From NCBI GenBank assembly GCA_037447655.1, contig JBBHKE010001665.1, positions 1-64,000 on the forward strand: a stretch of 64,000 nt of DNA. Reading direction: 5' to 3'. The notes under the pieces were generated by a model. The model saw nothing but the letters and a program-made list of their open reading frames with translations. It ran no database searches and was not told the DNA's origin. Source of the stretch: Zygnema cylindricum (lineage: Eukaryota; Streptophyta; Zygnematophyceae; Zygnematales; Zygnemataceae). The position numbers and the translations under genes were made by a program. Of this stretch, positions 54,100-64,000 are shown one piece after another. Numbering within the stretch: the first letter of the stretch is position 1; the number at the start of each line of letters is the position of its first letter.

Positions 54100-56723
54100 A
54101 AGGCGGGTAGTAACCAAGGGACGAGCCAAATCAAGTTTGGGAGTTTGGAATGTGTACGACTTTGTACCGTGCTGTAATGTATCTTTTTTGTTTTTGATGA
54201 AAAACAATGTTCATTTAGAATAGAGCTCTTCAAGCTTCTCGAGGGGTCAAGTCGTATGCATTGACCCTTTGATTTTTTTGTTTCGCAATCGCTCCTTCCA
54301 GCTTGTAAAAAACCACTTTTTCTCAACCGTCCTCGAGGACTATGGCGAGCTACAGAACAATCGACGTACAATAGTTACACGTGGATAATAAAGGGCAACG
54401 ATGGAGCGCCGCTGACTCTACATGTCGCAGAGGTTATGTGACTTAAGAGAGGGTGGATGCGGATACACCAAAATTCACCATAAAATCTTTACCAGAAGAT
54501 ATCCCATTACCCTCCCTTTGTCTTTGTTAGTTTATTTCATTCTTCGTGGTTTGACCAGCTTTTGTTCTTGTTTTTTAGTTGTTTGAAATTTTTTTTTGTA
54601 CATTGAGGTGGCAACGCTGGTTCATCTATTACATTCAGATTGTACACATGAAAATTCTTTGAGAAACTCTCGTACAATTCTTACATTCAGGGTACATTCC
54701 AATGTAAGCGATACTTTGTAAAAGTACTCTTGACTGTAGTGAAGTATTCCGTACTACTTTGAAAAGCGTCCGTATGTGCGAAAATGAAATCGGAAGTTTG
54801 AAATGTGACGGTTGTAGACGCAGGTACAACTTTGTGACGGTTGAAGACGACTACGAAATTGGTGACGCCAACAAAAACAACTACAGTTGTAGACGTCTAC
54901 ATTTTTGTAATTTTGTGACATGGCAGATGTTTAGGGTTTTGTAACATTGTGACGTCACGCTCACTTTTGACAATGTCGACGTCACAGATTCAAGAACTTT
55001 CGGCCATGGATACCCGATTTCGTTTTCTTTACTTTTTTCGCTCTACTTGCCATAAAAATATACATAAAGGTAGTCAAATGAATTATTTTTCAAATATCTT
55101 TCATTTCATACCACTTTTGTCCTGCCTGATTCTAAAAAGTGTGAGGTAAAAGCGATAGTGTGAGAGGGAGAGGGGAGAGGCGACGACGACGCAAAATTCT
55201 ATCGAGGACCCATGAATGAAAGTGGAGGTCCGAGACCCTTGCATATTTTTTTCCGTACATCCTCGTCTTTTCCGTACATGCGCGTGACGGGCAGGGAGAA
55301 AAATAGCGAGTACTCTCTCTTGTCCTAAAGTTTTCCCACTCGTGTGTCGCGTGCGTGGACCATTTTTCATTCATTGTTTGGGCGATACTATCCCTGAAAT
55401 CGAGTCGCGAGGCGATTTTTGATGAAGTTTTTTGACGGGCTGGATTCGAAAAAAGGAAAACGCCAAAATGCGTTCACATGACGACAAACATGAAGTACAT
55501 TCAAAGTATCGACTTGACGTTTGCCTTACTTTTAAATAATTGATTTTTTTGTACGGCTAATTTTTTTCTCGTACGGAGCTGCGTTTTGGGTCAAAACGAC
55601 AAATTAAAGTCAATACTTTAATGCATGGGGACGTACCCTCAGATTAAGGATTTGTAAAAATCTTTGTCAAACGCTCATAAAAATCTTAAATTCTCTTAAC
55701 AAATCTTTGACGAACATTTGTACAAATCTTACATTCAGATTACACGATTGCAATATCTTTGATGATTTTTATTATCTGAACACAATCCTACTTGGTACCA
55801 ATGAAAATAAGCTACGTGTCTCAAAGCTAGTTTATTGGCACGACCCAAACCTGGCAATAAAACCACGATTCAGTACAGTACCGCCAATAAAAATCTCTAT
55901 ACAATTATTGGCAACCTCTGATGGACGAAGGGTTTTTCACTTCTTCACTTGTTTTCTTTATTTTGGTCTCTTTTGGCTTTTGTAGTCTTCAATCGTTTTT
56001 TTTTCTTTTTTGAACCCCTTTCTACCTTGATGGTTCTTTCTATCGCACTTTTTGAAATGAAGATTCTTTCTCTTTTGAATATTTGTACGGAATTTGTTGC
56101 ATGCCTGTAATTAGCACTCGGCGCGTTTTGAACCTAGTCAAACAAAACCCATTCTTCGTGCATTTATATTTCATTTTGTTTGTAATGTCCACGATTCCTG
56201 GATCCTACAATGGACCCATCTCATCGCGCAAAAGCATTATAATTCCAAAAGGGAGTCTTATGAGCCAATGGAGCAAAGCCCTTAGTGCGACAATCATTGA
56301 ACAAATGCACTTGTCACCAAATTTTGCATAGATATAGTCAATAAAATTCTTTTCAAAATCCTTTTCTTCTTGTATTTATTTTGTTGTGTTTTTTTTGCCC
56401 TTTGCATTCTAATCGGTCTCTTTAGATAAGGTATATATCTTATCTTGATTTTTCGACAATTTCTCTCTCTAATTGTTGCTATATTTCACGTACATTACTT
56501 AAAAAAAAACTTTTACAGACCTTTCGTCAAATACAAACTTATAGTGTTCCACTCGCTCTTTGCATGCTTATCTGATCCGCAAATACGATTTATTTCATCT
56601 TTCATTTTCCTCTTCATCCAATTTTAAATCAGCTGCAAATCCTCTTGTGGAAATTCTGAGTCCCAAAAACACAAAGCTGTAGTCATTTCTTGGTGGCTCT
56701 GTGTTGTTGTGTCTACTTTGTAT
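54100..56723. other. intergenic, no gene recognised
   Basis: Several short ORFs without domain signal. TTACATTCAGATT occurs near 54631 and 55731 in otherwise unrelated contexts. Confidence 0.45.
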
Positions 56724-57240
56724 ATGTAAAAGAAGCAACAACACCCCACAATACGTCACAAGGCACAGCGGAAAACACCAAGGATCTCCCCGTAGCAACA
56801 TCAGGAGCACACAAAACTCGCAGACAGGGTTGGGCTTTATTAATTGAAAAGAGAGTACAAGATTGCGCTAGCTGCGTAAGTCTATTTCAGGTCTACTTCC
56901 GGTGTCTCATTCATTCGGTCTACTCGTCTATTTAAACTCCTAACTGCTAGTCAACCTAGTACTATAAAGCTGTACACGTGGCCTTCGCGGCCAACCGAGA
57001 TCTATCCAAAACTTCTTTCTAGAACTATACAGTTCCATCTACATTCTGCGGCGTTGCTATGTTGCGCTGCTGCGCTACTAAGTTGCTATGCTGCTATGCT
57101 GCGCTGGTCTGGGATCGCAGCTGCGCTGCTCTGGAATCGCAACTGCGCTGCTCTAGAATCGCAACTGCGCTGCTCTGAAATCGCAACAATAGCAGCCTAG
57201 CCCCCAACCACTAAGTACCCAATTCTGTAACCCTGTTACA
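56724..57240 (-). mobile_element. solo LTR, type C, minus
   Basis: The complement starts TGTAACAGGGTTACAG at 57240 and ends TCTTTTACA at 56724. It matches 25521-25999 over its length. Flanking 5-mers are GTATA (56719-56723) and ATATA (57241-57245), 4 of 5 matching, a plausible TSD. No internal domain is adjacent, so it is a solo LTR. It holds a 22-bp minirepeat (TCTGGAATCGCAACTGCGCTGC and variants, about 57108-57190). Confidence 0.78.
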
Positions 57241-58062
57241 ATATACATACATACATCATATTTGAAGTTGTTATCTCTATATCACTAATACACATTACTT
57301 TTTCAAACAAGAAACAATTCACACTTTTGTCTTATTTATCTATCATTGGGGTGTTTACGTAATTACCACTTAAATATAGAGTTGGTTTGTGTAGGCACGT
57401 CAACGCAACAAGGTTTGGCAATTCCACTATAATGAATAGACACCTTGGCGTCAATAATCAGTCTTCCACAATCGATGTGGCACACAACAAGGAACACTTG
57501 AAAGTAGATTACCAAAAAACAATTAAATAAAATTTAAGGGGTTAGGGGCTCATTAAATTCATCTGCAGAATAACATTTTGGATTTTGGAAGAACAGTAAG
57601 AACACCGAAAGACAGTCGTATTGAGCAATGTTGATAAGTGTAGTAGCCCTCTCTTTGGGTGAGATGAGAGAAATTTTATTTTTTTTATTTTTCCTTTTCC
57701 GACATTCTAGTTTTTTATGGCCCCTTAAGCTCGAGGAGTGTCAATATCCCTTTCCCCATACGCATTATCTTGTTTGCGATCGTGTAACAAATTCTTAAGG
57801 TCGTCCCACCCTCATGAGTTGTCTCATGAACCCAACATGATCAGACCCCAAACTTTTGCCAAAGATGCCCCACTCAGGATGACACCCTCTCCAGTATTAT
57901 AAAAAACCATCTCTTACCTGTACTTGAACCTAAGTATTGTCTCCCTCATCTTAAAGAGAAATCTCGAACTTTGTCCTTGACCTTTACCTCAATTCCCTCC
58001 CCTTATCTAAATAACATTGGTCACTGATTCATCGTTTGGGGGCGATGTAGGGAGGTTTTGAG
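57241..58062. other. intergenic, possibly the N-part of RT copy 2
   Basis: No clear domain. It precedes the RT remnants in the same orientation and could be the decayed 5' region. Confidence 0.4.
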
Positions 58063-59489
58063 GTGGTTGTTCATGGCTTGCGATCGATTCTTGTCTTCTA
58101 TCAAAATTGGGTGTTTCCCCAAGTTGTAGGGTCAACTTGTACACCGTTAATAATCACGCCATTTTTCTCGAGCTCCAACATTTTCCGTTTTCAATTAACC
58201 AGGTTTTCCTTTTGTTCATGCGTTTTACTCCGAATGAAGCTTCTTTCTTTTTCCAATGGGCGAACCATCTTTGGAACATCCGGTACTCGCCAAGGCGATC
58301 CTTTGCGTGTTTTTTTATATGCTATAGCACATCAACATCTTGTAAAATAATCTTCTTATTGCTTTTAAGTTTTATGCTCACTTCTGTTGTATATGTGTCG
58401 TTTGCTCCTGTTAATTTTTGATGACGCACAAATCATTTGGCCGACAAAACTAGGTTTTACGCCTTCCATTACTTTTTCAAAAACGATTCCATTCTATGTC
58501 TCTCTGTTGAATTCAATAAGTGTGCCACTTGGTGCCCTATCTGCGTGCCACATTTGATTTCCCCTTCCATTTGAGATTTCATGTAACTCGCCCTCAAGAG
58601 GGCATAAGAATTGTGGGTTCCACTATTGGGGCACCTTATTTTGCAAACCTATTTGTGAAGGATGCCTGAGTGGATGACCTTGCCCACTGAGTGCATCTTT
58701 TTTAAGTTCTTGATTTACAATTGGCGTTTGTTTTCTTAATTCATTTTAATAGACAATGCCCACTATACTTGACACACTCTTTACTTTCGACCTCCTTTTT
58801 CATTTCCTCTCTTTCGAGTTTGATAATGGTCTCTTTGCAATATTAGATGAGTTTGACTGCCATGGTGTTTTTGATTGCCGAAAAAGACCAAGGACATCGA
58901 CAAACTACTTTACCATCCTCGATTTGGGATGTTGGTTTTAGTCCAATGACCATTACATTCATAACATCTTACTTATGGAATTGGGTTATCGTGGCATCTA
59001 CCAGCGCCTCACGCTTTCCGGTGAACGCCACTCCTTTTTTGGCTCTTGTGATCTCTTAAGTGGACGAGAGTTTTTTCGAAAATTTTAACAACCATTGTTG
59101 TCTTGTTCGCTTCTGGCAGTTAAGCCCCAAAACCAAGTTCCTCGGTTTTCCTCCCTCATCGTGAAAAGCAACTCAAGGGTGCAACAACATGTTGATTTTA
59201 AGAACCTCCTTTAGGCGCCCCCTTCGAGCAAAAGCACGTGTTGGAGTTCCCTCTTGTTTGGGGCCAGAGGTCGGCTTGTTGTGTCACTAATTCCTCACTT
59301 TTCTTGTCATATACTTCTTCGGCAATTCAATTACGCCTCAGCTTGCTACATCATTCGCTCTTACGCGAGTCCCGTTACATTTGTGGTCAACGTATAGACG
59401 AGCAAGGTGTCAATTTGCGTCGCTTGCATAGTGGGGAGTTAACCAACACCACACAATATGGTTCGAGATGCAATATAATCTTGCGATAG
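58063..59489 (+). pseudogene. decayed zinc-finger reverse transcriptase element, copy 2
   Basis: Plus-strand relics in the same order as copy 1: GTRQGDPLRVFLYAIAHQ (about 58278), DDAQIIWPT near 58420 (motif C), EGIRIVGSTIGAPYFANLFV near 58600 (thumb-like) and a C-terminal RYICGQRIDEQGVNLRRLHS finger region near 59370-59440. Frames are broken many times. It is clearly more decayed than copy 1 and probably an independent older insertion. Confidence 0.65.
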
Positions 59490-61534
59490 TCACGTTACCC
59501 TAGTGGACCTTGAGTTTTCGCTCGAAGCGGGAAAAACATTGGGTAATGTAGTTTTCACAAACCCTCTGGCATCCCATGTTCCCTCACTATTGCAAGTGCC
59601 GTCGGGGCATGGGATACATCGACCAGTAGAACGAGACCGTGCACTAAGTTCAGGTTGACAACTTTATACCATTTGCTTTAGTGATGTTGGGGACGTTGGA
59701 CAAGTCTTTTGACTGCGTCTTAGGTAATTGCTGTCAATGACTTTTTTAATTCGAAAGACCTTGTAGCCATTCCCCCACCTCTCATGTTTTCTCAGCGTAT
59801 CTTCATCACTCTTTAGTGTGTCCAAGCTTCAACCTTATTCGATGGAGCACAGTGTCGAATACTGGCCATAGACTTTGGAATTTACCACCACCTAGTGCAT
59901 ATGGATGGTATTCATATTCCTAACTTTTAGTGTAACATAGTCTTTGATTCTGGGCCGAAAGCCCCACTTTTTCTGTTGTTTTTAAGGTATGGAGAATTGT
60001 TTGTTGCTTTCAACATCATATATTTTATTTTGCTTTGCGCTTGTTGTTCTTGAAGATCATACTAGTGATTGTTGTTAATGATTACACTCTAACAACGCTT
60101 TGTACCTAAGGAGTTTAGCCGTTTTGTTGGTTGGAAATAAAACATTTTTTAATGTGACAATTGTAGAGGACGAATACTGAAAAACTTTAATTTTTCTTTC
60201 GTTTATATTTTGTATGCACAACATGTAGTTAGAGCACACTTTTGTGTTGTAAAGGCCTGTATGTTACGATTAAACACTTACTTGAGCTTGCTAATAGTGT
60301 ACAACTGATTCCAACTCACCTTCATTTTTCATTCATGGAAAACATCGAAATTCTGCCCTACGGTTAAGAGTTTGTTCTGTAAGAATTTGGTGAGACATTG
60401 TTATTGACACACCATAAACTAAGAAACAGTTTGCACATGATATATAAACTCCATACACCATCCACTTGTACACACATACTGTGCCTACAACGGCCTCCAC
60501 ATTCCAATGCCCGAACAGATAAACGCGTGTAACGCAGCGCATCACATGCACGGAAGTTGAACCAGTATATCACTCAAAGCTGGTAGTTTTCACCAGCTTC
60601 AGTGAAGGCAATAACATCGAAAAATAATGACAAGAATGAAAAAACTTTCACTGGATCAGTCACAAAAGAAGAATCACAGGAAAGTAGAGCTCTTCACTAA
60701 ACAGTCTTGGTATTTGACAAGTAATCAAATTGACAAACAACCTGATGGTGAGCTCGAGATATGTAAGTTTGAACATAGATGACACGTCATTCGTAAAAGT
60801 TGCTGCAAAGCCTAAAAGTCTCGAGGAAAAGATCTAATGATCTTAAGCCAGATAATATGATGACCAGCACTATGGTCAACTCACCTTGACAAGCTCTAAA
60901 ATCATTCAGAAATCTTCATATAAAATGTTAAAGATTAACATCTACTTACATCAACAACCACATTTCCTACAACCAAAAACATAGGACATTTCGAGGTAAC
61001 TAATGAGTGTTCTTGTGATTTGGTGGTTTTTCAGTATTGCTTTTTCCAAAAAAGAAGAAAACCTGTCTTCCACAAGCTCCAACTCAGAGGAGGCAACAGA
61101 TAACATCCACAGTAATCATCACACATCATATTAATCCTCACAGTGAATACCAAAATTTCCAAAACAAACATAAACACCATACACACCTTCAGAAGTACAC
61201 AATAGTTAAGTTATAAACTCCCTCCGAATACAAATCCCAGCAATTTCTAACAAATAATTCAAATACTCAAATGTTGTTTACTCATGTATATACAGCTAGA
61301 CGCAAAAGTACAATTTATACAAAAAGAGTCTTCTCTGCCTTGAAGAAAAAACAAACGAATATACTTCAAGCTCTCAACCTTAACTGCCCTAAAGAGCTAA
61401 ATATTTTTTCTGTAAGAGCTTAACCAAAATTATGTTAACTGCTTTAAAGAACTACATAATATGTTCCTTAAAACCCAAACCAAAGTTCTATAACAAATTT
61501 GTCCTGTAACGAAAAACTAAGTCCTTTTAAGAGC
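59490..61534. other. intergenic 3' of msrA, no gene recognised
   Basis: No repeat or coding signal supported; the first few hundred bases may continue RT copy 2. The part next to 61534 would include the msrA 3' untranslated region. Confidence 0.45.
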
Positions 61535-63001
61535 TTAACCATAACACCGTATGGGATCATTACAACCTTTCACAGCAGATTGCCCTTTTCTGAATCGACC
61601 ACCCTTTTCGAGATATTGTTGATGATATTCCTCTGCCGGATAAAATGTTGTCGCAGGCGAAATTTCAGTCACAATTTTTTGGCCCAGCTTGGTCTGTTGA
61701 GCTTGTAAAGACTCTCTGGCAATTTTTTCTTGCTCGGAACTATGGTAGTAGATCCCGGAGCGATACTGAGTGCCAACATCATTGCCCTAAAAGAAGAAAG
61801 CGAACAGGAAATGAAAAAGGACAGGAAAAGGAAGGATGAGTAAGTTATCCATTCACATAAAGGCTTCATAAACTACAAGAGTAGAATTTAGAACAATACC
61901 AAGTACTGGCATCGTTCCCCTAAGAGGAGAAAAAGAACAGCAAAAGAAGAGAACCCTACAGCAACATGATAGAAAGAAGAAACAGAAATCAGAGCATTAC
62001 AATGAGAAATACCCTCACACAAACACAGAGTGAAAAAGAAAGAAACAGACAGAGACAGAGACAAATACCAAGCTCACACCCATCTGCATCTCCAAAAAAG
62101 ACAGACTATAAAGGAGGTTTAAAAGTTACCTACAAATTAAGTCATAATTTCTTGTTAAAGACACAGACAGAGGAGAAAAAAAGAAAAAAAGAAAGAAAAG
62201 AATCCTTGTCGTTTACCTGGCGGTTGAGCTGAGTTGGATTGTGGCGCTTCCAAAAAATCTCCAGAAGGTGAGAGTAGCTGACGACATCCGGATTGTACTC
62301 GACCTGTACGGCCTCAGCATGCCCGGTTTTCCCGGAACACACAGCCTCATACGTCGGATTCGCCACGTGGCCCTGCGTGTACCCAACAGCTGTCTGCAAA
62401 ACAGGAAGTGCAGGAAGAGGAAAGCTGTTCAGAACAGTAAAAAAGGTATTTCCGGCGTAAATAATGTAAAAAATCAACATTTTCTAATATGTTAGTTACA
62501 CATACGCAATGACTGGAGTTAATAGTCACTAATCGCAGTAATTGTACAGAAACATGTACAAAAAAAAAGTACACTTCTCTGTACGAAAACAAGGATTACT
62601 CGCCAGAAATTGCATGTGTACTTCTCCTATTAACCTGCAAATGAAAAACTGGCTCATTTCCATTCGAGACTGTTGTTTTTATGCAAAAAGCAATTACAAA
62701 CCAAGGAAATCTTAACAACATGACTGCAAAAAAAGCTAAAAATGGTAAGAAAAGAAAAGAAAAGAAAGAGAAGACTTGCTAAACCACACATCAACAGTTT
62801 GAGATCTAAACAGTGTGAAAACGAAAATAAATAAAGCGAGAACAACGCAAAGATCTCCTACTAAAAGTCTCAATTTCCAAACTCAGAAAAATGGAAAATA
62901 TGGCGTTTATGGACCTTTATGACACCTGGCACTCGCTGATAGGCCAGTTCCACTCCCCAGAAACAACCGGCGGCAAAAGTGGCTTGTGTAGGTTTAGCCA
63001 T
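61535..63001 (-). CDS. msrA: peptide methionine-S-sulfoxide reductase A, three exons
   Basis: Reduces the S-epimer of methionine sulfoxide in proteins, using thioredoxin as usual reductant. Exon 1 is 63001-62915 (29 codons, [16 protein letters not shown]), exon 2 is 62393-62217 (59 codons, from TAVGYTQGH to PTQLNRQ) and exon 3 is 61786-61535 (84 codons including the stop). Both introns are phase 0, with GT...AG ends (donors AAAG/GTCC and CCAG/GTAA, acceptors TTTTGCAG and CTTTTAG). The 171-residue product has the catalytic Cys in GCFWG, the substrate-binding and active-site segments [10 protein letters not shown] and GTQYRSGIY, and the C-terminal resolving region [11 protein letters not shown] typical of plant-type MsrA. 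The ATG at 63001 is the first after the TATA box, in good context (CAGCTATGG). No organelle targeting extension is needed, so a cytosolic enzyme is likely. It is the only intact protein-coding host gene here. Confidence 0.95.
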
Positions 63002-63135
63002 AGCTGAAGAAGTCGCACACCAATCTCTCTTTTGTACACTCGCTTGAGACAGAAACGAAGGGAAAGAGCCAGAAAAAATATACCAAACGAATACAGTAAA
63101 GCAGAAATATTTGAAAGATAGGAAACCTGTAGTCG

Positions 63136-63143
63136 TTATATAA
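63136..63143 (-). promoter_or_regulatory. TATA box of msrA
   Basis: TTATATAA about 135 bases upstream of the msrA start codon. No ATG occurs between it and 63001 on the minus strand, supporting that start and excluding the ATG at 63148. Confidence 0.6.
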
Positions 63144-63450
63144 GGCATGTACAGATAAAACAGCCAGAGGAATACTTCCTATGAACGGAACAGAGTTGCC
63201 TGCAGTACTGGAGAAGCTTCCATATTGCAGAAGGTCTTGGTGGCTTCGTTTGCTGCTTCCTCATGGATATCAACGTCAATTATCGTAGCCAAGTGCTCAT
63301 GAATCGCACACATATGCATACAATAGCTTCCTGGAAGTTTCCAAGAGCCAGCGTCTGTACTTTACATTACGCGTCCTATGTACACTGTAGTCTGTATACG
63401 CGCATTTTTACTGATCAACGTACAGATTTTACTAGATATGGTACACTGAG
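63144..63450. other. msrA upstream region
   Basis: No repeat recognised; likely holds the msrA promoter up to the MITE at 63451. Confidence 0.4.
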
Positions 63451-64000
63451 TACACCGCCAATCGTTATTAGCGTTGTGTACACTAATTCCGTCCCGCTTT
63501 TTTTTTTTTTAATTCTCCATTAGTGCAGTTCATTCTATTTTTTTCTTTATTCTATTTAGGGTTATTTTAAGTACGTTGTCTCTTAAATAGAGTGGTGTAC
63601 GGTAAGTGTCACTTCGTACATAAATGTACCTTTTTAAGGTAAAAAGTACAATAAATTAGTTTTAGTAGCCATGGACGCATGAGAATGTGCGTTATAAAAA
63701 GGAAAAAAACCAGGTCGTAAAAAATCCCGCTCGCACATATTTGTCCGACAGCCGCGTTTCGACCGTGTGAATGTAGGATTTGTGTACGATTTGTCAGATT
63801 GTGTACGGAGACCTATATTAGTGTAAGCATGTTTGCGACCGACATTTTTTTTTCAAAGATCCAAATTACCATAATCAAACAATTAGAATGTATGATTTTT
63901 TCCAAAAATTCCAAATTCTTAAATAGCGTAACGTACTGAAAATAACCCTAAATAGAATAAAGAAAAAAATAGAATGAACTACACTAATGGAGAATAAAAA
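63451..64000. mobile_element. TA-flanked MITE with long inverted repeats, right end beyond window
   Basis: Starts TACACCGCCAATCGTTATTA. The left subterminal ATTCTCCATTAGTGCAGTTC...TTTAGGGTTATTTT (about 63511-63566) recurs in inverse at the window end (about 63936-63995), so the right arm is just beginning when the window stops. The interior matches 25-295 of this window. Its left end is about 450 bp upstream of the msrA start codon. Confidence 0.82.

Noticed and set aside
62870-63148. Start of msrA at 63148 with a 49-residue N-terminal extension
   Set aside because: That ATG lies upstream of the TATA box, and the extension lacks typical transit-peptide composition; the ATG at 63001 is first in the expected transcript.

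Overview
The window is eukaryotic, transposon-rich nuclear DNA, most probably from the green lineage (land plant or streptophyte alga). The reasons are a spliced methionine sulfoxide reductase gene with a plant-type C-terminus, Ty1/copia elements whose primer site fits the initiator tRNA-Met of plants, Ty3-like gag fragments, hAT and TA-flanked MITEs, and telo-box-like TTTAGGG motifs. I cannot name the species. Only two host genes can be supported: a tRNA-Val(CAC) at 10165-10238 (+) and a three-exon msrA at 61535-63001 (-).

Layout. 1-13.3 kb: gene-poor DNA with two MITE families: TA-flanked elements ending TACACCG...CGGTGTA, and hAT-type elements ending CATAGTTCAAAAGTAGG with 8-bp target duplications. 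13.3-21.8 kb: a three-level nest of one copia family. A full-length young copia (14206-20243, LTRs differing at one site, TSD CATTC) sits inside a minus-strand solo LTR, which sits inside a plus-strand solo LTR (TSD GTTAC). 21.8-31.3 kb: broken pieces of a Ty3-like gag-protease element with a long LTR that carries a 20-bp tandem array, plus other LTRs and hAT MITEs. 32.5-33.5 kb: another solo LTR of the copia family (TSD TTTGA). 34.8-48.6 kb: a hAT-like element (18-bp terminal inverted repeats, 8-bp TSD with one mismatch) swollen by two decayed copia copies. 50.7-53.5 kb (-) and 58.1-59.5 kb (+): two decayed copies of a zinc-finger reverse transcriptase element. 61.5-63.1 kb: msrA. The last 550 bp hold a MITE of the same subfamily that opens the window.

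How it works together. The copia family dominates. Its intact pol ORF (1285 aa) encodes the zinc knuckle, protease, integrase, RT and RNase H, but the 5' part of gag carries a deletion with a frameshift, so this copy would need Gag from elsewhere. Its primer-binding site matches the anticodon arm of tRNA-iMet, not its 3' end, so priming by a half-tRNA is inferred, and the gag start codon lies inside that site. Ten LTR copies or fragments carry an antisense tRNA-like (box A/box B) stretch; in the eight with a measurable distance it lies about 210-230 bp from the LTR start.
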